DNA from: Chloroflexota bacterium | GTDB lineage: Bacteria > Chloroflexota > Anaerolineae > Caldilineales > Caldilineaceae | Direction of reading: 5' to 3' | Assembly (NCBI GenBank): GCA_003577005.1 | Contig: QEUW01000121.1 | Span: forward strand, 1 to 17,958 | DNA: 17,958 bases | In this document: positions 7,162-15,003 of the stretch, piece after piece | Layout: each line of letters starts with the position of its first letter | Position numbering within the stretch: position 1 is the stretch's first letter | Program-made: the position numbers and the translations under genes | The notes under the pieces: model-generated | Told to the model about the DNA's origin: nothing | Databases searched by the model: none | What the model saw: the letters and a program-made list of their open reading frames with translations, nothing else

Positions 7162-8028
7162 CTACGCGGATGGGCCGGTATGTGCGCGGCGCGCTGCCTG
7201 GAGCAGATTTTCCATCAGCATCACATTGGTCATCGGGCCGGTGCCGCCGGGGACGGGTGTCAGGAGCCCGGCTACTGCGGCCACGCTCTCGAAATGACAA
7301 TCGCCCTTGAGTCCGTCATCGGTGTAGGTAGTGCCAAAGTCGACCACCGTAGCACCCGGCTTGACCCATTCCCCGCGCACCATCTCCGCCCGCCCCACGG
7401 CCACGCAGAGAATATCGGCGCTGCGACAGACGCCGGGCAGATCGACCGTACGGCTGTGGGCAATGGTGACGGTGCAGTGGCGATGGAGCAGCAGCAGGGC
7501 CATCGGCTTGCCGACAATATCACTGCGACCAACCACGACTGCCTGCTTGCCTTTGAACTCCACACCGGCGTCTTCTAGCAGACGAATGGCGCCTGCCGGG
7601 GTGGCGGGGACAAAGTAGGGCGGGCGCTGCTGGGCCAAACGTCCGGCGTTGAGAGGGTGGACCCCGTCCACATCCTTGCCTGGGTCGAGCGCAAGGACCA
7701 ACGCGCTATGATCGAGCGCTGGCGGCAGCGGCTCCAGGATCATGATGCCGTGAACTGTCGCGTCCGTGTTCAGTTGGCGGAGGGCAGCCTCCACTGCGTC
7801 CTGGCCGGCATCGGCAGGCAGGACCACGCTGCGAAATGTCACGCCGACGCTCTTGCAGTTGCGCTCGATGGCCCGCCCATACCCTACTGCCGCGCTATCG
7901 TCGCCGCTACGCAAGACGGCCAGCGTGGGTGTAATGCCGTTTCGTTGTTCAAACGCGGCAACTTCGGCCTTGAGGATGGCTTTCTGTTGGTTGGCTAGCG
8001 TTGTACCGTTGAGGAGGCGGGCAGTCAT
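7162..8028 (-). CDS. folD: FolD-like methylenetetrahydrofolate dehydrogenase with substituted active site
   Basis: A 288-residue protein colinear with FolD, which oxidises 5,10-methylene-THF with NADP and hydrolyses 5,10-methenyl-THF to 10-formyl-THF. The NADP-binding domain is well kept: [22 protein letters not shown] and [16 protein letters not shown] with D121 is present, and Y50 is kept. Two residues essential in the family are changed: the catalytic lysine (K54 in E. coli numbering, in YxxxK) is I54, and Q98 (VQLPLP) is L98 (ILEPLP). The codon for I54 is clearly ATC on the - strand. In studied FolD proteins this lysine is needed for the cyclohydrolase, so this protein may be dehydrogenase only. 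The ATG overlaps the TGA of the upstream fchA-like gene (ATGA), with AGGAG 7 bases upstream, indicating coupled translation. Confidence 0.92.
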   Translation of the reverse strand: MTARLLNGTTLANQQKAILKAEVAAFEQRNGITPTLAVLRSGDDSAAVGYGRAIERNCKSVGVTFRSVVLPADAGQDAVEAALRQLNTDATVHGIMILEPLPPALDHSALVLALDPGKDVDGVHPLNAGRLAQQRPPYFVPATPAGAIRLLEDAGVEFKGKQAVVVGRSDIVGKPMALLLLHRHCTVTIAHSRTVDLPGVCRSADILCVAVGRAEMVRGEWVKPGATVVDFGTTYTDDGLKGDCHFESVAAVAGLLTPVPGGTGPMTNVMLMENLLQAARRAHTGPSA

Positions 8029-8663
8029 AGCGGGACTCCTAGCGTCTCGGTATTGGCTTTCCTGGCCTGCTCGTAGGCCTGGTCTGCTTCCTGCACCAAT
8101 CGATCGCGCCGCGTGGTGGCAGCGGCGACAAATGCAGCATCCTTCAGGCTCTTCAGGTTGATATTGACGTTGATCAGGGCGCTATGAAACGCCGCCTGAA
8201 CCAGATAGAGCGCCGTCGCCGCATCGCTCACGACATTGACGTTGCCTTTCGCCGCTACGGGCTCGATCAGCCGCAACAGTTCGAGACACTTCTCGGCAAG
8301 GACAAAAGGCACTTCGGTGGCTCCTTTGAGCGCATCCTGCAAGGCTGCTGTGCGGGCGCTCTTCTCGGTGTCGGTGTTGCGTGGCATAGCATAACAGGCA
8401 GCTACAGCGTTGAAGGCTTCGATGTCGCGGTCGGCCAGGTCGCTCATCTCCTGGCGCAGTGTTTCGCTGGTGGTTAGATAGCCGCGCATCTCATCTTCGA
8501 CTGCGGCGTAGCGGGTATTTCCCAGAGTAAAATTGATTACCATGCTTACGAGCGCGGCTGCCTGTGCCCCGGTGATGGCTGCGGCTGCTCCCCCGCCCGG
8601 CATACTTTGGCGGGCGGCCAGCGCCTCCAAGAAACGTTCGATGGTCATTGTGGCTGTGGTCAT
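8025..8663 (-). CDS. fchA: Cyclodeaminase/cyclohydrolase family protein (FchA/FTCD C-domain type)
   Basis: A 212-residue, mostly helical protein of the formiminotetrahydrofolate cyclodeaminase family, which also contains the methenyl-THF cyclohydrolases Fch/FchA. The signature [27 protein letters not shown] begins at residue 22, and a conserved [15 protein letters not shown] segment lies in the second half. Length matches the stand-alone family members. It probably converts methenyl-THF to 10-formyl-THF, or deaminates formimino-THF; no histidine-degradation gene is nearby, and the overlap with folD favours the first. The start at 8663 is chosen because AGAGGA lies 7 bases ahead and the conserved domain begins soon after; the frame extends to 8849 but that stretch runs through the promoter. 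First gene of a two-gene operon with folD. Confidence 0.88.
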   Translation of the reverse strand: MTTATMTIERFLEALAARQSMPGGGAAAAITGAQAAALVSMVINFTLGNTRYAAVEDEMRGYLTTSETLRQEMSDLADRDIEAFNAVAACYAMPRNTDTEKSARTAALQDALKGATEVPFVLAEKCLELLRLIEPVAAKGNVNVVSDAATALYLVQAAFHSALINVNINLKSLKDAAFVAAATTRRDRLVQEADQAYEQARKANTETLGVPL

Positions 8664-8718
8664 GATGATATCCTCTAGATGACGGGGGCGGTCGAACCTA
8701 TTATCGTTTGTAGGGATG

Positions 8719-8747
8719 ATTATACCACCGCGTCCGGCAAGTCTCCA
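8719..8747 (-). promoter_or_regulatory. Extended -10 promoter for fchA-folD
   Basis: On the - strand, TGGTATAAT (8727-8719) contains a perfect TATAAT with the TGn extension. The hexamer 17 bases upstream (8747-8742, TGGAGA) is a poor -35, as is common for extended -10 promoters. The transcript would start near 8712, about 50 bases before the ATG. Confidence 0.6.
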
Positions 8748-8826
8748 TTTGATTGCCCATAAGGGTCGCCCCAGAATGTAACACAAGATGCCATCGTGGC
8801 TACGCCCGGCGGCCCAGGCTGTCGAT

Positions 8827-8855
8827 TTGTCTGAATGTATTTCAGCCATTAGAAT
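8827..8855 (+). promoter_or_regulatory. Candidate sigma-70-type promoter for the secreted protease
   Basis: TTGTCT (8827-8832) and TAGAAT (8850-8855) are separated by exactly 17 bases. They match the consensus in four and five of six positions. The leader would be about 100 bases. Confidence 0.45.
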
Positions 8856-8961
8856 GTGAAGATTCCAGCCAGGGGGGTTTTGGATGTTGGCTTCGCTTGG
8901 TCAACACTGGCAGGCTGAAATTGCCCCCTGAACTCATCAAGCCGACAGGTTTTCTCTACCC

Positions 8962-10476
8962 ATGTTGCCAAGATTCTGCCCATCTCACCTTGTTGTGGCT
9001 GTTATCCTGGCGTTGGTAGTAGCGGTTGTCACGTTGCTGCCGCCACCAATGCCGCTGGTCAGCGCTGCCCCATGGCCGCAAATGACGCAGCCATCTGATG
9101 TGGGGGGTGCATCTGTCCAGTCGCCCAATATCGTAGGTGGCGAGGAGGCTCAACCCGGCGCCTGGCTATGGGTGGCTGCACTGGTGGCAGCCAACATTGC
9201 CGATGCACGTGATGGCCACTTCTGTGGAGGTGCATTGATTCACCGGGAATGGGTGCTCACTGCCGCCCACTGCACCTATCGGAGCAACGGGCGGCCGCTG
9301 GCGCCGGCAAATATCGATGTCATCCTGGGACGGCGCCAGCTTTCCACCAACGAAGGCAGCCGGATTGCCGTTGCGCAGATCGTGCGACACCCAAACTATC
9401 TCCCTCTCACCTACGACTATGATATTGCGTTGTTGCAGCTAAGTAGGCCATCCTCACAGCCAGTAATTCGCTTGCTGCGCGGGAACCAACCCTGGCTCGA
9501 ACTGAGCGATGTGCCGGCGATTGTCACCGGTTGGGGACTGACCGTTCCTGGCATCAACAGCTCTGGCTCCGATGTGTTGCGCCAGGTGGTGGTGCCTTTG
9601 GTCTCCTATCAGACCTGTACGCTGTCGTATGGGATCTTGACCGATCTGATCTCGCCGCGCATGTTGTGCGCAGGGTACCGCGCCGGAGCACGCGATTCGT
9701 GCAACGGCGACAGCGGCGGTCCGCTCATGGTTTATGACAGTGCAAACAGCGAATGGGTTCAAACCGGGGTTGTCAGTTGGGGCTACGGCTGCGCCGAGCC
9801 TTACTATTACGGCGTTTATGGCCGGGTTAGCGAATTTGCCGGCTGGATCGATGCCCAATTACCTGGTTTGCCGCAACCGGCACCTACGCCGACGCAGACG
9901 CCGACAGCCACACCCACAGCTACCCTTGCGCCCACGGCTCCCCCCGGACCAACACGCGAGGGGTACCTACCACTGGTTGCCTACGAGACTTTCTTACCTC
10001 TTTTCAATGGTGACTTTGAGCAGGGCGGCGCCAGCGGCTGGCAGTCGTACACACTGCGTGCGCCCAAACTGATCTGGCCACAGAATGAACTTGGCTTCGC
10101 CGTGACGCCACGTAGTGGGAGGTATGTGGCCTGGTTGGGTGGCGTGAACGAAGAGGTATCGGTGATCGAGCAACTGGTAACGGTTCCGCCGGATGAGCCG
10201 GTGCTTTCCTTTTGGTACCAGACCCGCTCCTCTGACCAGTGCGGGCGAGATTATGGCGGGGTTGTCGTCAATGACCATGTGATGCGGCGTTTCAATCTTT
10301 GCCGGGGGACAGATGTCCTCTCCTGGCGTATGGATACAGTAGACCTGAGCGCCTATGCCGGCGAGAACATCGTGCTGCAACTGCGGGCAGAAACGAATAT
10401 CACAGAGATCAGCAGTTTCTATGTGGATGATGTGGGGTGGCAAGGGCTTGGGGCCGCCGGTGAAGCGGAACCATAA
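8962..10476 (+). CDS. Secreted trypsin-like serine protease (S1) with C-terminal jelly-roll-like domain
   Basis: A 504-residue exported protein. Residues 1-35 form a signal peptide with a long hydrophobic core (LVVAVILALVVAVVTLL). The mature protease begins at I57 (IVGG) and shows the full chymotrypsin-fold triad: H103 (TAAHC), D154 (DIALLQL) and S251 (GDSGGP). D245 in DSCNGDSGGP and SWGYGC give a trypsin-type S1 pocket, so cleavage after Arg/Lys is expected. A linker of PTxTPT repeats (307-330) leads to YLPLV and a domain of about 150 residues (GDFEQGGASGWQ...FYVDDVGW) that resembles MAM/carbohydrate-binding jelly rolls common in Chloroflexota extracellular proteins. The residue before IVGG is asparagine, so activation is not by trypsin-like autocleavage. 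No strong Shine-Dalgarno; ATG 8962 begins the signal peptide directly. Confidence 0.92.
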   Translation: MLPRFCPSHLVVAVILALVVAVVTLLPPPMPLVSAAPWPQMTQPSDVGGASVQSPNIVGGEEAQPGAWLWVAALVAANIADARDGHFCGGALIHREWVLTAAHCTYRSNGRPLAPANIDVILGRRQLSTNEGSRIAVAQIVRHPNYLPLTYDYDIALLQLSRPSSQPVIRLLRGNQPWLELSDVPAIVTGWGLTVPGINSSGSDVLRQVVVPLVSYQTCTLSYGILTDLISPRMLCAGYRAGARDSCNGDSGGPLMVYDSANSEWVQTGVVSWGYGCAEPYYYGVYGRVSEFAGWIDAQLPGLPQPAPTPTQTPTATPTATLAPTAPPGPTREGYLPLVAYETFLPLFNGDFEQGGASGWQSYTLRAPKLIWPQNELGFAVTPRSGRYVAWLGGVNEEVSVIEQLVTVPPDEPVLSFWYQTRSSDQCGRDYGGVVVNDHVMRRFNLCRGTDVLSWRMDTVDLSAYAGENIVLQLRAETNITEISSFYVDDVGWQGLGAAGEAEP

Positions 10477-10488
10477 GCGCTCTCGTGC

Positions 10489-11487
10489 TCATCGATCAAC
10501 CGGAAGCGAACGCCCGCTTGCTGCCGAGCGTAGCAATGCATCGATGACAGCCAGGTCGCGCAGCGCCTCTTCAGGCGGGTTGGCATGGGGCTGCCCTGTG
10601 TGGACAGCGGCAGCAAACGCAGCCAGTTCTAACTCGACGCCGTCAAACTTGTTGCACTTTTGCACTTCTGTCTTACCGCCGATTGTAATCTCAATTTCGC
10701 CACGTTGCATACGCAGTGCGCCTTTTTCACCCACCACGTAGAGATAGGGCGGCCACGGCCCGGCTACAGCGTACGTCGCCAGGTAGGTTCCCACGGCGCC
10801 GTTGGCAAAGCGCAACTGTGCAGCCAGCGTATCCGCCGGGGGGAGATGGGCGGCCACCTGCCGCACAGTTGCGCTGACCTCCACGATCTCTCCCACGACC
10901 ATGCGCAGACCGGCGGCATGGTGAACCCCACCGTCGAGCAGATAGCCACCTCGCACTTCACCCGATTCGCGCCAGGCGGACCCATAATATTTGCTTTGCG
11001 GTGTGACCGGTGTATAGGCAGCCCAGTGACAGGTCACCGGCGCGCCGATCACACCGCCGCGCACAAGCTTGGCTGCCTGGACAAACGCCGATTCATAACG
11101 CCAGTTCTCACCCACCATCCAGATCTGACCGCCGCGCCCGGCATATTCATCGAGCAGGCGGCGGGCGCTATCCAGGTCAACGGCAATTGGTTTTTCGCTG
11201 ATCACATGTTTGCCAGCAGCCAATGCCTGTGCAACATAGCCAGGCATAACAGGGATGGGCAGCACAATCAGCACCGCCTCGACCGCCTGGTCGGCGAGAA
11301 GAGCGGCGTAGTCGGTAAAGATAGAGACAGGCTGTGGCAGGCGTTCGGCCAATCTTGCCGCCGAAGCCTGGCTGCGGCTATAGACCGCAACGATTTCGAA
11401 CTGGTCGGCCAGACGCAATAGCGATGGCACATGCGCATCGTGCATAAAGATGCCAGCGCCCACCAGCCCCAGGCGAATGCGAGACAT
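10489..11487 (-). CDS. Gfo/Idh/MocA family oxidoreductase
   Basis: A 332-residue NAD(P)-dependent dehydrogenase of the glucose-fructose oxidoreductase/inositol dehydrogenase/MocA family. The N-terminal Rossmann fold begins GLVGAG (7-12) and leads to the family motif EKP (98-100, KHVISEKPIAVD), where the lysine is catalytic. The C-terminal half has GGYLLDGGVHH with D185 and H189, equivalent to the usual D-x-G-x-H substrate-site motif. The substrate is probably a sugar or polyol derivative but cannot be told from the sequence. The start at 11487 follows AGGAGG by 11 bases and begins at the first beta strand; an upstream in-frame start at 11523 adds nothing conserved. It ends 12 bases from the protease stop (convergent), with no clear terminator in between. 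Confidence 0.92.
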   Translation of the reverse strand: MSRIRLGLVGAGIFMHDAHVPSLLRLADQFEIVAVYSRSQASAARLAERLPQPVSIFTDYAALLADQAVEAVLIVLPIPVMPGYVAQALAAGKHVISEKPIAVDLDSARRLLDEYAGRGGQIWMVGENWRYESAFVQAAKLVRGGVIGAPVTCHWAAYTPVTPQSKYYGSAWRESGEVRGGYLLDGGVHHAAGLRMVVGEIVEVSATVRQVAAHLPPADTLAAQLRFANGAVGTYLATYAVAGPWPPYLYVVGEKGALRMQRGEIEITIGGKTEVQKCNKFDGVELELAAFAAAVHTGQPHANPPEEALRDLAVIDALLRSAASGRSLPVDR

Positions 11488-11565
11488 AGCGGTTTGTTCC
11501 TCCTGGCGCCCTCCCGGCACCAATAACGTAGAGGGTTGAATGGTGGCGAGCGAGCCTACTTAATT

Positions 11566-11647
11566 AGAAATCATCTCAAAATCTTCGTGCCACACCTGTG
11601 CTATCCGAAAGCATTCCAGAGGCACAACCGATTTTGAGATGTTTTCT
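11566..11647. repeat. Inverted repeat with 18-bp arms
   Basis: AGAAATCATCTCAAAATC (11566-11583) is complementary to 11630-11647 with one mismatch. Inside, GTGCC (11588-11592) pairs with GGCAC (11621-11625), and TGCT with AGCA closes a small loop, so the whole 82-base stretch can fold as a broken long hairpin. It ends 5 bases from the 64-bp palindrome. No ORF is inside. It could be a small non-autonomous mobile element (MITE-like) or a structured transcript end. Confidence 0.75.
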
Positions 11648-11652
11648 GAAAG

Positions 11653-11716
11653 GCTGTTTGAAAAGGGTCGGTGCGTCGCACGCATGCGTGCGACGCACCG
11701 ACCCTTTTCAAACAGC
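11653..11716. repeat. 64-bp perfect palindrome
   Basis: Bases 11653-11684 are the exact reverse complement of 11685-11716, with no central spacer; the centre is GCATGC. The outer part of each arm is GCTGTTTGAAAAGGG, the inner part contains GTGCGTCGCAC. It starts 3 bases after the globin-gene stop on the - strand and precedes the oxidoreductase gene, so as RNA it could end transcription. The outer sequence resembles an insertion-sequence end, so two abutted terminal repeats or a MITE are also possible. Confidence 0.9.
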
Positions 11717-11719
11717 TTC

Positions 11720-12205
11720 CTAGCCGTACAAGCTCAATTCTCCGTCGTCCGTTTCCTGTGGCCCCGTATTGACCATCCAGGCGGAAAAGCCCTCGAGGAA
11801 GGCGCGAAAGCCAGCCAGATGTTCGGCGGGGAAGCGGTACTGAAGCGGGGCCCGTTCCAACACGCGATCAAAACAGGCCAGCCATTCTTGCCGCGCCGCC
11901 TCGTCGATGGGGAAGGGTAGGTGGCGGGCTCGCATCATCGGGTTGCCATAGCGTTGGTGATAGAGCGGCGGCCCGCCTAACAGCCCCACAAAAAAGGCTG
12001 CCGACCGCTGTGAGGCCGCCACCATGTCCTGGGGAAACATAGAGCGCAGCCACGACTGCTCCAATTCGCGGTATAGATCCTCGATCATAGCGAAGATATT
12101 GGCTTCGCCCATCTTCGCATAGATCGCCGGATTGGGGGGCGTCACCCGCGGCGGGCCGCCGGGTGGCACATAAATTTTACGCGGATGTGATAAGTCTCTA
12201 TTCAT
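11720..12205 (-). CDS. Truncated haemoglobin (group II-like globin)
   Basis: A 161-residue globin of the 2-on-2 type that binds haem and O2 or NO in the cytoplasm. Residues 70-108 carry the group II pattern LLGGPPLYHQRYGNP...RHLPFPI...EWL: H95 is the proximal haem ligand (F8) and W108 the G8 tryptophan. Y45 (DLYRELE) fits the B10 tyrosine and F57 the CD1 phenylalanine. The first 25 residues are a proline-rich extension (KIYVPPGGPPRVTPPNP) not needed for the fold. The start at 12205 is 29 bases after the tlyA stop, with a weak AAGAGA site; upstream sequence in this frame is a shadow of tlyA. Its position as last gene of the group suggests co-expression with tlyA and the PHP gene. The role, O2/NO handling or peroxide reduction, is inferred. 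Confidence 0.9.
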   Translation of the reverse strand: MNRDLSHPRKIYVPPGGPPRVTPPNPAIYAKMGEANIFAMIEDLYRELEQSWLRSMFPQDMVAASQRSAAFFVGLLGGPPLYHQRYGNPMMRARHLPFPIDEAARQEWLACFDRVLERAPLQYRFPAEHLAGFRAFLEGFSAWMVNTGPQETDDGELSLYG

Positions 12206-12234
12206 AGCTTCTCTTTGAAAGCGCAGTTGTGGCT

Positions 12235-13044
12235 CTACCGTTTTCGCTGTAGCGCGGCCGCGGCTTGTAGAACCGAATCGAGTGTGGCAGGCAGGTCGAC
12301 GGGCGGGCCAGGTGGGCGCTGCAACCAGATGAGGAATTCCACATTGCCGGCCGGCCCGGGCGCTGGCGAAACGGTCAGTCCGGCCACACCCAGGCCAAGT
12401 TGGCCGGCCAGTTCGGCCGTCTCCTCGATGACACGGCGGTGGACGGTGGGGTCGCGCACTACACCGCCCTTGCCCACCTGCTCTTTTCCTGCCTCGAACT
12501 GCGGCTTGATCAGCGCCACGATCTGCGCCGACGGCTTGAGCAGGCGGAGCGTGGCGGGCAACACCAGGGTCAGACTGATAAAGCTGGTGTCGATGACGGC
12601 CAGATCGGCCAGCTCGCCGCCAGGCAGTTGCCCCAGATAACGGATGTTGGTCCGTTCGAGGACCACGACGCGCGGATCGGTGCGCAGCTTCCACGCCAGT
12701 TGGCCGTAACCTACATCGATCGCATAGACACGCGCCACCCCCCGTTGGAGCAGGCAATCGGTAAAGCCGCCGGTGCTGGCGCCCACATCTACTGCCACAA
12801 GACCGGTCACCGACAACCCAAAATCATCGAGCGCCGCGGCCAGTTTAACCCCGCCGCGGCTTACATAGGGCAACGGCTGGCGAATTTCGACGACGCTCTC
12901 CGGCGATACCCGCTGGCCTGGTTTGTCGCGTACCTCACCATCGACCGTGACCGAACCGGCCAGAATCAACCGTTGCGCCTGTTCACGACTTTCAACCAGG
13001 CCACGCTCTACCAGGAGAATGTCCAGCCGTTCCTTTTTGGTCAT
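12235..13044 (-). CDS. tlyA: TlyA-type rRNA 2'-O-ribose methyltransferase
   Basis: A 269-residue protein, the usual TlyA length. Residues about 5-60 are an S4 RNA-binding domain ([25 protein letters not shown]). The rest is an FtsJ/RrmJ-like methyltransferase with SAM motif [11 protein letters not shown] (86-96) and acidic AIDVGYGQL. The K-D-K-E catalytic tetrad can be placed as K67 (RGGVKL), D152 (IDTSFIS), K180 (LIKPQFE) and E236 (GNVEFL). TlyA methylates C1409 of 16S rRNA and in some species C1920 of 23S rRNA, which affects capreomycin sensitivity; older annotations call it haemolysin A. ATG 13044 lies 14 bases after the stop of the PHP gene, so coupling is likely; no strong Shine-Dalgarno. 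Which rRNA sites it modifies here is not known. Confidence 0.93.
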   Translation of the reverse strand: MTKKERLDILLVERGLVESREQAQRLILAGSVTVDGEVRDKPGQRVSPESVVEIRQPLPYVSRGGVKLAAALDDFGLSVTGLVAVDVGASTGGFTDCLLQRGVARVYAIDVGYGQLAWKLRTDPRVVVLERTNIRYLGQLPGGELADLAVIDTSFISLTLVLPATLRLLKPSAQIVALIKPQFEAGKEQVGKGGVVRDPTVHRRVIEETAELAGQLGLGVAGLTVSPAPGPAGNVEFLIWLQRPPGPPVDLPATLDSVLQAAAALQRKR

Positions 13045-13058
13045 GCCGGCGGGCGGCG

Positions 13059-14981
13059 CTAGAGCACGCCTTCCTCCTCCTGTACAAACGCTGTCCACTC
13101 GCCTTCCATGCCTTCATCGGTGACGCCGTAGAAGACGCGGATACGCTCGCCCTCACGGCGGGCCAGGTCATAGCGGACTTTGCCGGCGCGCGTTTCGGCG
13201 GCTACCAGGCCCACATTGCCCCGCCACTGGATCTTGTCTGGCCGGACTGGGTTATCCTCGAACTGGCCGATGGCGTAGTTCCAGAGCTTGCGGGCGCCCT
13301 TGCGGGTCACATTGTGAATGACGTGGCCGTTTCGCAGGTCGCGAATACTGTAGACGCGATTGCCGTTGCGTTCACCAGCCTGGACGATCTCGACACCGAT
13401 CTGTGGCAGGTAGAAAGCATCTTCCGGCGTTGCTGCGGCTGGTATCACGGGCAGTGTCTCAACCGCTGCCCTATCAGCCGGAGCCAACTCCTTCCCTGCA
13501 CCGTTGCCGTTGGTGGAAAGGCTCTTTGGCTCGCGCCGCTGTTGGCGGTCGCGCAATGGGCCTGCCTTTTCGGGAGGAGTTCCATCTGCTTCACCCGATT
13601 GGCTGCGCCAGCCTTGTTCGCTCAGCACCTCACGCACCAGCGCAATGATCTCATCGCGCACGGCCAGACTGGTTTCAGACTCATCGCGTACATAGAATTT
13701 GCTGTCATCCAGACAATAGGGCCTATCATTCCCCTTGGGGACGCGCAGCCACAACACCGGAGCGCCCTGGCTCTGGACGACATCGATCTTGACGTCGAGC
13801 GGCGGCGTCAGACGTTCGGCCAGAGCAGTGCGAACTTCTTCTTCCACTTCTTTAGGGTTGGCCAGACCTTTCGTTTTGTCTTTACGCGGATTGGCGCCGA
13901 CAAAGATCGTGCCCCCGGCCGTGTTGGCAAAGGCGCAGATATCTGCCAGGATCGCCGTCAATTTGCCTCCACGTTGGCTCGCCGATTCGTGAAAGCTGAG
14001 CACAATGCTAGGACCCTCGGCGCGGGCGGCCTCAAGCGGGTCGAAAGGCTTGTCGGGCGGCAAGGCGCGGCGTGTCCGGTCAAATTGGTTGCTGCGCAAG
14101 AGCGCCTTGATCGCTTCAAAGGTTGGCGCTTCGAGCAACATCTCCGTGGGACGCTCGCCAATGCCCAATCGCTTCGGGTTCTTTGGCTCGCCGGTAAGGC
14201 GGTGAGCATCGCTGCCCTGGATGCAGTGCATGCGTCGTGGATATTCGGTTTTGCTTCCGTTGAAAAAGCGCGCCGTCGAGAAGCGGTGCTTGTCGAGATC
14301 GGTCACTTCCAGCGCATCGAGGTTGGGGTCCTGCGTGTAGGCGATCTTGGTTTGACCACCAAACGGGAAATTGCGCATCGCCACTCCGTGGGTGCTGTTG
14401 GCGTGCGACGCGATGACCAGACCTCCCGAATCGTGGATGATCTTGTAAGCGGTCAAAACATCGGTGCTGGCGCCGGTCTCGGTAGAGCCCCGGTCAAGCT
14501 TCTCGTAGGGCACCTTCAATTGCAGTAAAACGTGCTCCAGTTGGCGCAGCGGTGTATCCGGCGGGAAGATGCCCAAAATGTGAAACCCAAAGGTGGCGGT
14601 AAATTCAAAGCCCGGCAGCACCAAAACTTTGCCGGCCAGGTCGCGCCACTCGGCGAGTCTGGCTCGCTCTTCCTCGGTCAGACGCCCGTCCTGCTCCAAA
14701 CGAGTCAACCATTCCAATTCCTGGCGAATGCGGGCAATGCCGGTGACGGTGTTGTGGTCGGTGATGGCGACAATATCGAGACCACGGTCAACCACCGTAC
14801 GCATCCATTCCAGGTAGCTGACCCCCGGCTCCTCGTAATCGTGCGAGGCCGGTGTGTGCAGGTGCAAATCTACCCGATACCACTTGCGCTGTGGTTTAGC
14901 GGGCGGCGGACCAGGCAACTGAGGGGTTGGCGTCCCTCCTTTGGCAATCCGCGCCGTATTCGGTTTTCTTCTTCTTGTCAC
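13059..14981 (-). CDS. PHP phosphoesterase fused to a Schlafen/AlbA_2-like domain and an unknown C-terminal domain
   Basis: About 640 residues in three parts. The PHP domain (30-300) keeps its metal ligands: H40/H42 (DLHLHT), D75/H76 (TDHN), E126 (GFEFT), H134, H193 (ASHAN) and D258/H260 (GSDAH), so it is probably an active metal-dependent phosphoesterase. Residues 324-448 match the AlbA_2 fold of Schlafen-type proteins ([22 protein letters not shown]...[19 protein letters not shown]), but the usual E-F-K at its start reads SFH. After a charged disordered linker (458-518) comes a domain of about 120 residues ([25 protein letters not shown]...) that I do not recognise. The start is uncertain: GTG 14981 lies 14 bases after GGAGG; an in-frame TTG at 15002 has no such site. 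Nucleic-acid or nucleotide processing is likely, but the target is unknown. Confidence 0.85.
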   Translation of the reverse strand: MTRRRKPNTARIAKGGTPTPQLPGPPPAKPQRKWYRVDLHLHTPASHDYEEPGVSYLEWMRTVVDRGLDIVAITDHNTVTGIARIRQELEWLTRLEQDGRLTEEERARLAEWRDLAGKVLVLPGFEFTATFGFHILGIFPPDTPLRQLEHVLLQLKVPYEKLDRGSTETGASTDVLTAYKIIHDSGGLVIASHANSTHGVAMRNFPFGGQTKIAYTQDPNLDALEVTDLDKHRFSTARFFNGSKTEYPRRMHCIQGSDAHRLTGEPKNPKRLGIGERPTEMLLEAPTFEAIKALLRSNQFDRTRRALPPDKPFDPLEAARAEGPSIVLSFHESASQRGGKLTAILADICAFANTAGGTIFVGANPRKDKTKGLANPKEVEEEVRTALAERLTPPLDVKIDVVQSQGAPVLWLRVPKGNDRPYCLDDSKFYVRDESETSLAVRDEIIALVREVLSEQGWRSQSGEADGTPPEKAGPLRDRQQRREPKSLSTNGNGAGKELAPADRAAVETLPVIPAAATPEDAFYLPQIGVEIVQAGERNGNRVYSIRDLRNGHVIHNVTRKGARKLWNYAIGQFEDNPVRPDKIQWRGNVGLVAAETRAGKVRYDLARREGERIRVFYGVTDEGMEGEWTAFVQEEEGVL

Positions 14982-15003
14982 AAACTGTTTTCTAACCTCC
15001 AAT

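Larger units (their letters stand above)
8664..8961. other. Divergent intergenic region between fchA-folD and the protease gene
   Basis: About 300 bases without a gene. It holds the leftward promoter at 8719-8747 and a rightward candidate at 8827-8855. A CAGGGGG/CCCCCTG inverted pair (8870-8876 with 8924-8930) would fall in the protease leader. I see no small ORF with a convincing ribosome binding site. Confidence 0.6.

Noticed and set aside
8664..8849. Longer start for the FchA-like protein
   Set aside because: It would place coding sequence over an extended -10 promoter and adds no conserved residues; the ATG at 8663 has its own Shine-Dalgarno.
8840..8930. Interleaved inverted pairs (8840-8847 with 8913-8920; 8870-8876 with 8924-8930) suggesting a riboswitch or pseudoknot
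   Set aside because: The first left arm lies in the promoter spacer and would not be in the transcript; no known riboswitch motif is visible.
10660..11421. 253-codon open frame on the + strand
   Set aside because: Antisense shadow of the Gfo/Idh/MocA gene, which has its Rossmann and EKP motifs; no ribosome binding site or motif on the + strand.
12206..12757. N-terminal extension of the globin frame to 345 residues
   Set aside because: The extension overlaps tlyA in another frame, is low-complexity Arg/Pro-rich, and the globin fold starts after the ATG at 12205.
13314..14528. 404-codon open frame on the + strand
   Set aside because: It is antisense to the PHP-AlbA_2 gene, whose domains are clearly recognisable; the opposite frame shows no family motif and arises from the high GC content.
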